64,000 nucleotides of DNA from positions 1 to 64,000 of the forward strand of contig JAIPJT010000004.1 in NCBI GenBank assembly GCA_021733985.1. The letters run 5' to 3'. Shown piece by piece: positions 17,224 to 27,333 of this stretch. Numbering within the stretch: position 1 is the first letter of the stretch; every line of letters starts with the position of its first letter. Position numbers and translations under genes: made by a program. Origin of the DNA: Victivallales bacterium. GTDB taxonomy: Bacteria > Verrucomicrobiota > Lentisphaeria > Victivallales > GWF2-38-69. Below the pieces are notes generated by a model. It ran no database searches, had not been told where the DNA came from, and was given only the letters and a program-made list of their open reading frames with translations.

Positions 17224-20200
17224 TTACAAATATGACGCTTTCCCATCGGATTCGAATGTGTGATGGATTATATCCAGAAGCGGAGTTGACACATTCGAGC
17301 AGTATGGAAGTTTTTTTGCATAAGTTTTTTCAACTTTGCCTGCATCCCAGTCGCCGAATACCTGCCAGATTATAACACCGCCCGCATTGTGATCCATTAC
17401 GTAATCAGCTTTACACTGGATGGAGTTTTCATCGTCATAACTTAAGAAATAGTTATCCTTAGTGAGATACGGAACTTTTGCCGTATCATCCCAGTGATAA
17501 GTCCATCCCTGTTTATTCTGCATTATGTAACCGTAATTAGGAGTTCCTTCAAAAGCACTCCAGTTTGCAAAATCGGATGCAGTCATTACCGGTCCGTCGG
17601 CACCGAAAACTCTCTGGGTTTTTACTGTTGGAGCACCTAAATCACCCTGACCGTCTGTGACTACGCCTCTGCCGTAGAAGCCGAGCCCCATATTGATTTT
17701 GTTAGCCGGTACATGTTTTTCCTGTGTAAGGAACTTAAATGTTTTGTCCCAGCATAAACCTGAACCGTACAGAGGTGAATGATGTCCTGCATTTTTTGAC
17801 CAGCCGCCGTTCATGTCATATGTCATCATATTGAAATAATCCATATACCGGTTAAGTTCTGACCAGTTGAAGCCTTCAAGCCTTTCCGGAACACAGCTGA
17901 ATGCAGCAGTCAATATTTTATTCGGGCCAATTGTATTCCTGATATCACGCATCAGTTTGGTAAAATTGGCGTAATCAGCTTCAGAACCTGTATAGTTCAT
18001 TCCGGGGAAAGGACCCGGAAATTCCCAGTCTATATCTATTCCGTCAAATCCCATATCAATCAGGGTTCTGCAGTCTTCAAGGAATCTTGCTTTTTTTACA
18101 GGATCGGCTGCCATTTCAGGGATGTGTTTGCACATGCTCCAGCCGCCGATTGTGGCTATAAGTTTAACATTATTTTCATGGCAGAGCTGTATTAAACCTT
18201 TAGCGCCGCCTTCTTTGTGCATAGGTATAGGCATTTTGCCGGATAAGCCGGTTTTTGTATTGTACCAGGAATTGCCGTCTACAACGAAACCTTTTGCTTT
18301 GGCTTCCTGAGTATTTTCCCAGAGAAGGTCTAATTCACCGTAAAGTAACCAATAATCCCAGCTGCTGTAAACATCTCCGTGTAGTATTTGTGCCGGTTCC
18401 TGGACTTCGCCTTCTTTATAGATATTCTTGTTTCTGTAATCTCCGCTGTGCAGAGAACCGTCCTTAGCGACGCCGAAGAAAGAGAAATTAAGTATTGTAT
18501 ACTTTGAATAATCTACATTGAGCTGATTACAGGTGCCTTTTGCCGGGTATCCGTGTTTTGTGCCTTTCCAGGCATCCCACTGCGTAAAGTATCCGACAAC
18601 CTGCTTTCTTTCTACAGAGGGGTCATAAGCCTGTATTGCGACATCTACTGATTTTTCCGTAACGGCACCTAAGTTATCTATTGCAGTTGCTGTGACAGTG
18701 TATGACCTGAATCCAGACGGTGTCCAGTCTGCGGTGGAGCCGACAAAGGTTTTGCCGTCAACATCTATAACAACACTTTTTACTTTTCCGTCAGGATCAT
18801 CAGCTGAAACGGAGATATGTACAGGGGACAGTGTTTCCTGTCTTATTACTTCATTGTTGTAAGGTGTGTTAAAACTTACGTTCGGATGGAGGTTGTCTCC
18901 GCCTGACCCGCCTGAATCTTTTTCTATTGTAACTGTAATTGCTCTGACTGTTTCAGCTCCTTTGTTGTCAAGAGCTTTTGCTGTAACATTATATGTACCG
19001 AAATCGGATGGAGTCCATTCAGCGGAAATTCCGTTATATGTATGTCCGTCTACGGATATAGAGCTTTCCACTACTGTGCCGTCGCTGTCACTTACGTTTA
19101 TTGCTATGTTCACAGGAGAAAGTGTATTCTGTTCAATAACGGCACTATTTGCAGGTGTAGTGAAATTTACAGTTGGTTTCAGGTTTATGTCAGAACCGGA
19201 ACCGATGACATCAGCAACAGCTCTACCTGTAGCCCATTTCGGATGCGAATATCCGGGTGAGAGATCGCCGTCCGCAATATTCATTGCATCCCAGTCAACG
19301 CTCCAGTTCATAAATCCTGAGACAGGGCTGTTCTGGGCAGTCATTTTGTCCCATGTGCTTTTTATCAGCTCTGGAGTTGCTATATAACTCATTTTTCCGC
19401 CTGCAGCGCCTTCTGTTGCCGGGATACCCAGACAGAGTTTGTCGGCGGGAATAAATACCCCTTTACTTCCGTTGGCTTTATAACCTTTATTTGTAGAGAT
19501 ACCCCATGACATAGCGGCGAGGAAGTTATCCATACCGTTTGCCGGAGATACTTTGCTTCCGTCAGCACCGGTTATACCGTTTGCAGGGCCCTGATTATAG
19601 GTTTGAGGCCAAATATAGTTAAAATTGTCAATTCCTATATCGCTTATAAGTTTTTTGAAGAAGACACCTTCCATTGAATGTGAAGCCCATTTACCTGAAC
19701 CGTATGTATAAGGGATTATATATCCCCATTCAGGCGCTGCTGTCAGCCAGAAATCCTTACCCTGATTCCTGTAATGGTTTATAACTTCTTTGACGGCCTT
19801 GCTTAAGAGTTCCGGATTGATTGTTGAAAGTGAATTGTGTTCAAGGTCAAGGTCAATACCTTCGAATCCGTATTCATCTATGATTTTTTCAGCCTGGCTG
19901 ACAAAAAAGTCAACATCTTCATTGCTGGACATTTTCATATCGAAAAACTGCCCTCCTAAAGATACAATAACCTTACGTCCCTGAGCTTTAGTTTTTTCTA
20001 TGAAAGATTTAACCTGTTCAGGAGTATAAGTTGACGGAGCGGTTGAACCCGGATCTTTGAATGCAAGCGTGTAGTTGCCGTCAGTATCAGTAACAATAAA
20101 TGCAGTTATTATAACGTTATAAGACGGATCAATTTTATCCATTTCGACAGGTTTGGATTTAATCTGTTTTCCATCAACATTGTATGAAGTATTACCACCC

Positions 20201-21798
20201 CATATGCACCAGTATGTTGCATTGACCTTATTCAGTGCAACCTGTTTTTTTACAGTTACGGCAACGGTGCCTACAGCTGTTAAACCTGCTGCATTTTTAA
20301 CGGTATAAGTAAATGAATCGCTGCCGGTATAACCGCTTGCCGGAGTATATTTGACCCTGTTGTTTTCAATAGCAGCTGTTCCGTGTCCGGGCCGGGTAAC
20401 AGTATTAACAGTCAATCCTTCGCCTTTATCATTGGCGAGTACGTCGATTGTCTGGGCCGTGCCTTCGTGTACAAAAACTGAATCATCTTCGGCTGTCGGA
20501 GCCTGAGCTTTTTTAACTGTAACATCAACAGTTGCTTCCGAAGTTTTACCGTTTTTATCTACTATGGTATAAGTGAACGAGTCGTCCCCTGTATAACCTT
20601 CCGTAGGATTATAAGTTACCTTAGAGTCAGTATTTGCAGCAGTTCCGTACTGAGGGTCGGATACAGTCTGTATTTTAATATTGCTGCCTGTGTCGTTGGC
20701 GAGTACGTTAACTGTTTTAGCCGTGCCTTTGTCTGTTGTGAAAAAATCTTTATTTGCCACAGGATCTTGCGAAGGGCTTCCCCCGTTGTTCATATCAATT
20801 TCAACATTTGCCGGAACTTCTGTAGCGTTTCCCGGAGACCCGTTGAAACCTATAGATACTGTTTTGTCCTGTGCAAGTGCTTTATTCCATGACTGATTTT
20901 CAATTATGTAATGATTTCCATTATGTGATTTGATCTTTGCTCCCCACATAGAATTGATATTATACGGATAATCAAATTCGACCGTCCAGCCGTCTGAAGT
21001 TTTTCCTGTAGTATTTGTCAGAAGAATTTTACCGCCGAAACCGCTTCCCCAGTCTGATGTGACTTTGTACTCAAAGCCTTCTGTCGGAGTCGGGGAGGGG
21101 GTATTGTCTTCTACCGTGACAGAAACTGAAGCATCTGCAGTGTTACCGACTGAATTTTTTATTTCATATTTAAATGAATCAGAACCTGTATAGTTGCTGT
21201 CAGGTGTGTATTTAATAGATGAAGGCGAAACAGCAACAGCTTTGCCGTGCTGGGGGAGTGAAGTTACAGTAGATACTTCGATAGTTTTTCCGTCAGGATC
21301 ACTATCGTTTTTGAGTACATTGACTGTAACGCTTTTATTTTTTTCCGTTTTAACTGTGTCGTTTTCAGCAATAGGTGAACTTTCACCGCCGGAAGCGCTT
21401 TTCCCGTTTATCTTAACATTGGTTAAGCCCTCTTTTACGTTTCCGGGTTTTCCTCCGAAACCGAAAGAAGTACTTTTTCCCGGAGCTAATTTACCGTTCC
21501 ATGATGCATTTTCTATTACATAATGGCTGCCATTGTGAGATTTGATCTTTGCGTTCCATATTGAAGTTATATTATATGGAAAATCAAATTCCACCTTCCA
21601 GGAATCATATATTTTTTGTGTGTCGTTTTTAACTGTGATATTGCCGTTGAACCCGTTTCCCCAGTCTCCTGTAATCTTAAGAGATACCGGTGAGTCGGCG
21701 GCTGATGCGCTGAAATTCAGCATAAAAATTCCGACAATTACTGCCGATAATTTCCATTTTGTCAAAATGTTTTTGACACTTTGAAATTTGTTGGTCAT
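17224..21798 (-). CDS. secreted multidomain chitinase with two GH18 domains
   Basis: A 1524-residue secreted enzyme. The order is signal peptide (1-34, ASA/AD cleavage); CBM2-type binding module (about 35-133); Ig/cadherin-like module (143-231); second CBM2-type module after a short Pro/Thr linker (241-336); two more Ig-like modules (346-430, 433-518); GH18 domain A (about 525-866); two chitinase-type Ig modules (873-960, 970-1058); GH18 domain B (about 1064-1490). Domain B has the canonical DxxDxDxE motif in FDGIDIDWEFPG (acid Glu1259). Domain A reads FEGIDLDLEH, keeping Asp649, Asp651 and Glu653 but with Glu646 in place of the first Asp. Both could hydrolyse chitin, perhaps with different modes. 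No anchor or sorting tail is seen. AGGAGG precedes the ATG. It is divergent from an HTH-PAS regulator, its likely controller. Confidence 0.93.
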   Translation of the reverse strand: MTNKFQSVKNILTKWKLSAVIVGIFMLNFSASAADSPVSLKITGDWGNGFNGNITVKNDTQKIYDSWKVEFDFPYNITSIWNAKIKSHNGSHYVIENASWNGKLAPGKSTSFGFGGKPGNVKEGLTNVKINGKSASGGESSPIAENDTVKTEKNKSVTVNVLKNDSDPDGKTIEVSTVTSLPQHGKAVAVSPSSIKYTPDSNYTGSDSFKYEIKNSVGNTADASVSVTVEDNTPSPTPTEGFEYKVTSDWGSGFGGKILLTNTTGKTSDGWTVEFDYPYNINSMWGAKIKSHNGNHYIIENQSWNKALAQDKTVSIGFNGSPGNATEVPANVEIDMNNGGSPSQDPVANKDFFTTDKGTAKTVNVLANDTGSNIKIQTVSDPQYGTAANTDSKVTYNPTEGYTGDDSFTYTIVDKNGKTSEATVDVTVKKAQAPTAEDDSVFVHEGTAQTIDVLANDKGEGLTVNTVTRPGHGTAAIENNRVKYTPASGYTGSDSFTYTVKNAAGLTAVGTVAVTVKKQVALNKVNATYWCIWGGNTSYNVDGKQIKSKPVEMDKIDPSYNVIITAFIVTDTDGNYTLAFKDPGSTAPSTYTPEQVKSFIEKTKAQGRKVIVSLGGQFFDMKMSSNEDVDFFVSQAEKIIDEYGFEGIDLDLEHNSLSTINPELLSKAVKEVINHYRNQGKDFWLTAAPEWGYIIPYTYGSGKWASHSMEGVFFKKLISDIGIDNFNYIWPQTYNQGPANGITGADGSKVSPANGMDNFLAAMSWGISTNKGYKANGSKGVFIPADKLCLGIPATEGAAGGKMSYIATPELIKSTWDKMTAQNSPVSGFMNWSVDWDAMNIADGDLSPGYSHPKWATGRAVADVIGSGSDINLKPTVNFTTPANSAVIEQNTLSPVNIAINVSDSDGTVVESSISVDGHTYNGISAEWTPSDFGTYNVTAKALDNKGAETVRAITVTIEKDSGGSGGDNLHPNVSFNTPYNNEVIRQETLSPVHISVSADDPDGKVKSVVIDVDGKTFVGSTADWTPSGFRSYTVTATAIDNLGAVTEKSVDVAIQAYDPSVERKQVVGYFTQWDAWKGTKHGYPAKGTCNQLNVDYSKYTILNFSFFGVAKDGSLHSGDYRNKNIYKEGEVQEPAQILHGDVYSSWDYWLLYGELDLLWENTQEAKAKGFVVDGNSWYNTKTGLSGKMPIPMHKEGGAKGLIQLCHENNVKLIATIGGWSMCKHIPEMAADPVKKARFLEDCRTLIDMGFDGIDIDWEFPGPFPGMNYTGSEADYANFTKLMRDIRNTIGPNKILTAAFSCVPERLEGFNWSELNRYMDYFNMMTYDMNGGWSKNAGHHSPLYGSGLCWDKTFKFLTQEKHVPANKINMGLGFYGRGVVTDGQGDLGAPTVKTQRVFGADGPVMTASDFANWSAFEGTPNYGYIMQNKQGWTYHWDDTAKVPYLTKDNYFLSYDDENSIQCKADYVMDHNAGGVIIWQVFGDWDAGKVEKTYAKKLPYCSNVSTPLLDIIHHTFESDGKASYL

Positions 21799-21953
21799 AC
21801 GTCCTCCTATTTTTGTATTAATTCTACCGATTTTTACTTCACATTTACAATTTAATATAAAAATACAAACCTTGAATTATTTTTTTAGAAAAAAGTAAAA
21901 AGTTAACAGATGGGTAACAAAAAAATGGAAAATATGTTAATATAGCCTTATAA

Positions 21954-21983
21954 TTTAGACAAAAATAAAAAACCGTCTAAAAT
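21954..21983 (+). promoter_or_regulatory. promoter and inverted repeat before HTH-PAS regulator B
   Basis: TTAGAC at 21955 and TAAAAT at 21978 are spaced by 17 bases, a good sigma-70-type promoter for the regulator. The same bases form an inverted repeat, TTTAGAC and GTCTAAA with a 14-base spacer, so a dimeric protein could occlude both elements. Autoregulation is inferred. Confidence 0.45.
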
Positions 21984-22045
21984 AATAAGCCACAGAGTGT
22001 GAAGCTTTTTAGTGTAACATTTAAACTTTTAATAAGGAGTTTTGT

Positions 22046-23137
22046 ATGGAGTTTTATTATAAAAAATTCAGGGAGTTACGAAAAAGCAGGGGGATCAGCA
22101 GTCAAGAACTATGCAGGATGCTTGATATTAGCCGTACAACTTTATGGAAATGGGAAAATAATAAAGTTACTCCATCTCCCGATTTTATTAGACTGATTTC
22201 AAAAAAGCTTAATATTAATGTTTCAGAGGTCAGTTCGCTTTTATCAGAGCCCAAACAAGCCTTAATAGATTATTCAGATTCTGCTGAAACATGTAATCTT
22301 CTACTCGACATAGATATGTTTTCTGTTAAAAATAAAAAACTTAATAAGGCATTAGCAGAAATAGCATCATTACAAACTGACCTGGACCAGGCGTCTCTTA
22401 TACTGAACGCGATTTTTCGCGGAATTGGTTTAATATTTTATATTAAAGATACTAACTTAAAATATGTTGCAGCAAACAAAATGTTTTTAAATAATCTCTC
22501 GCTTCATTCTTCATACAAAGTTATTGGAAAAACAGATTATGATTTTTTCCCTCAAAATGAAGCTAAGGAAAATATAGAACTGGATAAAGAAGTCCTTTAT
22601 AAAGGAAAATCGTATTGTTCAGAAGGCTTTATATATGGAACAAGGAAAAAAAAGTGGGGAATAATAGAAAAACATCCGATACCTGATCAAAACGGGAAAT
22701 TAATTGGTTTAATTTGTACATTGAAAGACGTAACAGAGCAGAGACGTGCCGAGGCCGAAAATGTAGAGCTACAGAGAGAAAAGGATATACTTTACTCAGC
22801 AGTTAACAGTATTGAAAAGGTTATAGTGCTTCTATATAACATAGATATCAACCGTAAAGTAAAGTATAGATTTGTAAGCAGGAATTTGCAGAAAATTCTA
22901 GGTTATAATACAGAGAATTTTATAAAAAACTGTTATCCGCTTATATCAATTATTCATCCCGATCAAAAACAATTAATAGACAATCATTTTCGGAAAAAAG
23001 ATTCTGGATTCTTTAAGTATATATTTGATATCAGAAAAGAAGACGGCAGTTATATTAAGATGGAAGGAAGGGGGGAAAAGAGGAAAAATCCGGACGGTAC
23101 ATTTACAGTATTAGGTATATTGACTAAATTAGATTAG
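22046..23137 (+). CDS. HTH-PAS one-component regulator (paralogue B)
   Basis: A 363-residue soluble regulator: XRE-type helix-turn-helix at about residues 5-60 (FRELRKSRGISS...SRTTLWKWENN), coiled linker, PAS domain at about 110-235 with FYIKDTNLKYVAANK and GTRKKKWGIIEK, and a second PAS at about 255-360. It is the shortest of the three paralogues and lacks the third sensory segment. It is divergent from the chitinase gene with 247 bases between, which suggests control of chitin use, possibly by a chitin-derived ligand (inference). AAGGAG precedes the ATG. Confidence 0.8.
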   Translation: MEFYYKKFRELRKSRGISSQELCRMLDISRTTLWKWENNKVTPSPDFIRLISKKLNINVSEVSSLLSEPKQALIDYSDSAETCNLLLDIDMFSVKNKKLNKALAEIASLQTDLDQASLILNAIFRGIGLIFYIKDTNLKYVAANKMFLNNLSLHSSYKVIGKTDYDFFPQNEAKENIELDKEVLYKGKSYCSEGFIYGTRKKKWGIIEKHPIPDQNGKLIGLICTLKDVTEQRRAEAENVELQREKDILYSAVNSIEKVIVLLYNIDINRKVKYRFVSRNLQKILGYNTENFIKNCYPLISIIHPDQKQLIDNHFRKKDSGFFKYIFDIRKEDGSYIKMEGRGEKRKNPDGTFTVLGILTKLD

Positions 23138-23149
23138 GGGATTCAACTC

Positions 23150-23290
23150 AAATTATGCACTGCGCTGTATCTGCTCCCGCCGTCGTTTACCGAACTATGG
23201 CGGGTCAAGTACCATCGCATGACTGGTATGTAGAAACTACAGCTGTATTTTGTTGCCTTGCATCTACAGCACACTGCATGTTGCGGGTTT
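23150..23290 (-). repeat. best-preserved copy of dispersed intergenic repeat
   Basis: Read on the minus strand it gives cagtgtgctgtagatgcaaggcaacaaaatacagctgta...cataccagtcatgcgatggtacttg...gacggcgggagcag. Each part matches a different segment of the block at 13066-13495 and the copy at 9962-10020. It lies between the convergent regulator and kamE genes. Confidence 0.55.
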
Positions 23291-23323
23291 AAAAAACCTG
23301 TCTGAATAATATGCAGACAGGTT
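23289..23323 (-). terminator. intrinsic terminator of the lysine operon
   Basis: On the minus strand AACCTGTCTG and CAGACAGGTT form a perfect ten-base stem around a nine-base loop, followed by a run of T residues. It lies 55 bases after the kamE stop and ends the eleven-gene lysine fermentation operon. Confidence 0.85.
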
Positions 23324-23377
23324 ATCATATTAGAATAGACCGAAAAGTAAAGAATTTGCATTACATAACTAAGAATA

Positions 23378-24106
23378 TTAAGTCTCAGTTTTCCCAGTTA
23401 TCTTTTTTGCTATATAAGAAGCCACATCTTCAGGATAAGTCCCTCTGCTGAAACCCGCGTCGTAGCCAAGTTCTATAGCCAATCTGTTAGTGATTCTGGG
23501 GCCGCCAACCACTACTATAAGTTTATCTCTAAGTCCTTCTGCCTCCAAAAGTTCAATAAGGTTAGTCATATTATGAATATGAACCTCTTTTTGTGTAACA
23601 ATTTGAGAAATCAATATTGCATCTGCATTAACTTTTTTTGCGTACTCAATAAATTCTTCATTTTCAACCTGGGCACCAAGGTTATGAGCTTCTATCATGG
23701 TGAATCTTTCGAGCCCGTAATGATGGTCATAGCCTTTCATGTTCATTATGGCATCAATGCCGACAGTATGTGCATCTGTACCGGTACAAGCACCTACTAT
23801 TACAAGTTTTCTTTTGATGTTTTCTTTTATGTAGTCATTGACTTCATAGAAATCCATACCTTTTTCTACTTCATCGACAACAATTTTATCAAAATCAACA
23901 GTAATTGAAGATGTTCCATAAGCAACAAAAAAAGTAAACCCCCTGCTTAATTCATGTGAATGAGCTATTTCACATTCTTCAAATCCCAGTTTTTTCATAT
24001 ACACAGAAGCTGCTTCATTTGCTTTGGCGGAAGCATCAACCGGCAAAGTGAAAGATACTTGAACTTTACCGTCGTTTAAAGTATCCCCGTAAGGTCTAAT
24101 CATCAT
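23378..24106 (-). CDS. kamE: lysine 5,6-aminomutase beta subunit
   Basis: The B12-binding subunit of the aminomutase that converts beta-lysine to 3,5-diaminohexanoate (and D-lysine to 2,5-diaminohexanoate). With the start at 24106 (MMIRPYGDTLNDG) the cobalamin-binding DxHxxG motif DAHTVG places His113 as cobalt ligand, and Lys124 in MNMKGY lies 11 residues on, as does the PLP-binding lysine in the C. sticklandii enzyme. A further VVVGGPRIT block closes the Rossmann domain. The ORF-track start at 24133 is TTG; AAAGGG eight bases before 24106 decides for the ATG. It is last in the operon, 30 bases after kamD. Confidence 0.95.
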   Translation of the reverse strand: MMIRPYGDTLNDGKVQVSFTLPVDASAKANEAASVYMKKLGFEECEIAHSHELSRGFTFFVAYGTSSITVDFDKIVVDEVEKGMDFYEVNDYIKENIKRKLVIVGACTGTDAHTVGIDAIMNMKGYDHHYGLERFTMIEAHNLGAQVENEEFIEYAKKVNADAILISQIVTQKEVHIHNMTNLIELLEAEGLRDKLIVVVGGPRITNRLAIELGYDAGFSRGTYPEDVASYIAKKITGKTET

Positions 24107-24136
24107 TTTACAAACCCTTTCTTTTATATTCAATTA

Positions 24137-25726
24137 TTATTTAATATTAAGCTTTTTCTTAAGGAATTGTTCCATCGGATTCCAGTAGTCAACTTCTTTT
24201 TCTTCTACGCCTTCCAGCCCTTTACCTCCATTTTTTGGACGGCTTATGTCTGCAAACATTTTCTGTTCTACAGCATCAAACAGACCGGAATCATTAACCT
24301 GGTTAAGAAAATCAATTGTTTCCTGCAGTACCTGTTGAGCTCTTTTCTGGATAATACCATCTTTTTTATATACTATATCTTCAGAAAAATCTGCTATATT
24401 ATTTAGAACATACTGCGCATTGGCAACGGCGAGAAATCTATCCTGTATAAATGGAGTATGGATTGCTTCTGTGAGCATACCAAGGAGCAATATACCCTGT
24501 TTCGTTGCCCTTGAAACAAAGTTGAACATGGTGTTCATGGCATAACCTTTAAAAATATCGCCGGTCATATATTTTGTAGGAGGCATATATTTAAGCGGGG
24601 CTTCAGGGAAAATTTCACGAGCCATTTCAGCCTGGCTGAGCTCATACAGGAAACCGTTTTTAATTTCAGGATTCATTTCGAAGGCATGACCAAGGCCCAT
24701 TTGAGAAGGTTTCATTCCGGAACCATAAGCAAACTGTTCATTTATAAGCTGTGAAGCAGTTACTGTAAATGCTTTTTCATATGCGTCAGAAGTAGTCAGA
24801 TAATTATCTTCACCAGTATTAATAACAATGTCGGCAAATGAATTAATCATTCTGGAAAAATGCTGATCAACGAATGTTCTGTACATATTTATATCACGGA
24901 AAAGTATACCGTACATTGAGTCATTGAGCATCATATCGAGTCTTTCGACAGCGCCCATTGCGGCTATTTCCGGCATGCAAAGACCTGAGCAGTAGTTTAC
25001 AAGTCTGATATATTTACCAATTTGTTCACCTGTCTCATCAAGGGCTTTGCGCATTATTTTAAAATTTTCCTGAGTAGCGTAAGTTCCGCCGAACCCCTCT
25101 GTTGTCGCCCCGTAAGGTACATAGTCAAGTAGGCTTTGACCTGTTGTTCTTATAACGGCTATGACATCAGCACCCTGGTTTGCAGCCGCCTGTGCCTGTT
25201 TAACATCTTCATATATATTACCTGTAGCAACAATTAAATAAAGGAGAGGAGAGTTTTCCTTGTTTTTGCAGCTGTTAATTTTTTCTGTTCTGTATTTTAC
25301 ATTTCCGGAGACTTTTCTGTCAAATTTATTGACAAGTTCATTTCCTTTTTCCTGAATATATTCGAAATCAACGAGGTCGATTTTTGAAATATCCAGGCCG
25401 TTTATTATTTCAGTATTTAATTCCTCAACGCTTAATCCCTTTTTTAGCAAAGCATTGATATAATATCGTGCGGCACCCCTTCCGAGGTTTTCCGAAAGCT
25501 GATTTGATATTATATTTGGAACAGGAACACCATCCCGGTTTGCTCCGTCAGCACCGAGCATTCTTAATGTTGCTCTTTCTGTTGAATCTGTTGTATTTTT
25601 TCTGATATATTCTTCTACCGGTTTAACTATTTTTGATGCAAGTTTTCTTGCTTCGGCAATTTTGTTTTCCGATAAACCAAGTTTAGACTTAAATACCCCA
25701 TTGGTTCTCATTCTATTTCCTTTCAT
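24137..25726 (-). CDS. kamD: lysine 5,6-aminomutase alpha subunit
   Basis: A 529-residue protein matching the large TIM-barrel subunit of the adenosylcobalamin- and PLP-dependent lysine 5,6-aminomutase over its whole length (TERATLRMLGADGAN near the start, QANQGADVIAVIRTTGQSLLDYVP in the barrel). It pairs with KamE. The ATG overlaps the kamC stop by one base (TAATG). A second ATG at 25711 has a better spaced AAAGGA upstream and may be the true start, giving MRTNGVFKSKLGL. Confidence 0.95.
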   Translation of the reverse strand: MKGNRMRTNGVFKSKLGLSENKIAEARKLASKIVKPVEEYIRKNTTDSTERATLRMLGADGANRDGVPVPNIISNQLSENLGRGAARYYINALLKKGLSVEELNTEIINGLDISKIDLVDFEYIQEKGNELVNKFDRKVSGNVKYRTEKINSCKNKENSPLLYLIVATGNIYEDVKQAQAAANQGADVIAVIRTTGQSLLDYVPYGATTEGFGGTYATQENFKIMRKALDETGEQIGKYIRLVNYCSGLCMPEIAAMGAVERLDMMLNDSMYGILFRDINMYRTFVDQHFSRMINSFADIVINTGEDNYLTTSDAYEKAFTVTASQLINEQFAYGSGMKPSQMGLGHAFEMNPEIKNGFLYELSQAEMAREIFPEAPLKYMPPTKYMTGDIFKGYAMNTMFNFVSRATKQGILLLGMLTEAIHTPFIQDRFLAVANAQYVLNNIADFSEDIVYKKDGIIQKRAQQVLQETIDFLNQVNDSGLFDAVEQKMFADISRPKNGGKGLEGVEEKEVDYWNPMEQFLKKKLNIK

Positions 25727-27333
25727 TATTTTTTGGCTAAGTATTTTTTTGCCTGTTTAATTATATTCGTATCAAGGCCGAGAATTTCGGCTATTTTAAG
25801 TGCGTCATAACAGGAAGCCCTGTTTGTATCATGTTCTATTTCATATTGCATAAAACTGTTAATCAGTTTTATTCTTTCTATGAAATCATAACCCGATTTA
25901 GATTTATAGTATTCAGTATACTTTTTATAATCCAGCCCTTTCATTCGGTAGAAGCACATTTCATCAAACTCAGGAAGATTCATAAAATGTGTTGATAAAA
26001 ACGCATAGGCTATTTTTCTTGTGCTGAAATCGTTCAGTATGGCGGTTATAAGCGCTTCTGCCTCATGTGAATTTGTAGTACCCGCAAATTCGTCTATTAG
26101 ATATAAGGCCTTTTCATTTGTAATTCTGCAGGATTGAATAAAAGAAAAAATTTCCATACCGTAACTGCTCAAACCTGAAGAGTGTTCATGGTGAAGGTCT
26201 CCTATATAATGGAGGTTTTCAAAGACAGTGGTTTTATATTCTTTTGCAGGTACAAAGAACCCCATCTGTGTTAATACCTGAAGGAAAGCTATAGTTTTAA
26301 GAACAACTGTTTTACCACCCATATTAGAGCCGCTAATTACAATCATACGGTTTTTAAACAATACATTCAGCGGATAATATATAGTTTCCAGTTCAAGACA
26401 GTGTTCCATTACCGGTATACTTCTGCCTTCTTTTACTTCAATATTGCATCCGTATTCCTGTAAAACCGGTTTTTGCATATTATATTTTTCTGCAAGTACG
26501 GCTTTAGCTAAAATAACATCAAATTTGTGTATTGATTTGATGTAACTTTTAATAAGTTTCAATTCTTTTTTTATTTTTGAAGACAGTTCTGTTATAACAT
26601 TTTTTTCTTCCTGTTTTTCTTCTATAACAAGCTCTTCCTTGGTATAGTGCAGAGTAAAGTATTTTTCCGGGAGTACAGGCTTTATCAATACTTTGCTTGA
26701 GTCATAGCTTTCCTTATAGATATAGTTACTGTCCATGTTTAAGACTTTCGCTTCTTCTATAACAATAAAGTTTTGAAATCTGAAATCCAGATTGAAGTTA
26801 TTCTTAATATATTCAAGCCGTTCCCGTTTAAGGTTGAATAACTGTTTATCAAAATGTTTTATCCTGTTTCTTATTTCAGCCAGTTTTTCAGAGTAATTTT
26901 CACTTAGATAAAATGTTTCCTTATTCCCGTTAAGGTTTAATTTTTTAAATAAACCGGTGGGTCTGAATTTCACAAAAAAGAGCATATATATTTCTTCAGG
27001 AAGAATTTCAGATATTTTTTTATAGTTAAATAAAAACTTTTTAATTTCAAAGATATTAGTTGCGGTATAGCAATCGTTCTCAAGGAAGTTTAAATGCGGT
27101 ATTCTTTTTAAATGGTATTCCAGTGAAGATGTTTTAGCAGTATCGCTTACAAGAAGAGAAATAAATTTTTTAATAAAAGAGTATTCAGTATTTAAATATT
27201 CTTCAGATGTAAATAATTCCCGTTTAGTTTTATCATTTTTTCCGTAAGGTGTAAACGGTGAGTATTTTTGATAAAAAGATTCAAACTCTGCAAAATCAAA
27301 TATATTCATAAGGATTGAAAACAACTTTCTCAT
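25726..27333 (-). CDS. kamC: lysine 5,6-aminomutase reactivase ATPase KamC (MutS-like)
   Basis: A 535-residue MutS-related ATPase. The P-loop SGSNMGGKT (about residues 334-342), the Walker B-type LIDEFAGTTNSHEA and a STHF switch region are in the C-terminal half; the N-terminal half is helical and lacks the MutS mismatch-binding domain. KamC-type proteins stand beside kamDE in other lysine fermenters and are annotated as part of a reactivase that removes damaged cobalamin. The start at 27333 overlaps kamB by 38 bases; an ATG at 27309 would reduce this to 14. It is followed directly by kamD. Confidence 0.88.
   Translation of the reverse strand: MRKLFSILMNIFDFAEFESFYQKYSPFTPYGKNDKTKRELFTSEEYLNTEYSFIKKFISLLVSDTAKTSSLEYHLKRIPHLNFLENDCYTATNIFEIKKFLFNYKKISEILPEEIYMLFFVKFRPTGLFKKLNLNGNKETFYLSENYSEKLAEIRNRIKHFDKQLFNLKRERLEYIKNNFNLDFRFQNFIVIEEAKVLNMDSNYIYKESYDSSKVLIKPVLPEKYFTLHYTKEELVIEEKQEEKNVITELSSKIKKELKLIKSYIKSIHKFDVILAKAVLAEKYNMQKPVLQEYGCNIEVKEGRSIPVMEHCLELETIYYPLNVLFKNRMIVISGSNMGGKTVVLKTIAFLQVLTQMGFFVPAKEYKTTVFENLHYIGDLHHEHSSGLSSYGMEIFSFIQSCRITNEKALYLIDEFAGTTNSHEAEALITAILNDFSTRKIAYAFLSTHFMNLPEFDEMCFYRMKGLDYKKYTEYYKSKSGYDFIERIKLINSFMQYEIEHDTNRASCYDALKIAEILGLDTNIIKQAKKYLAKK

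Noticed and set aside
18866-19387. 173-aa plus-strand ORF inside the chitinase gene
   Set aside because: Antisense to the Ig-like modules; hydrophobic by codon reversal only.
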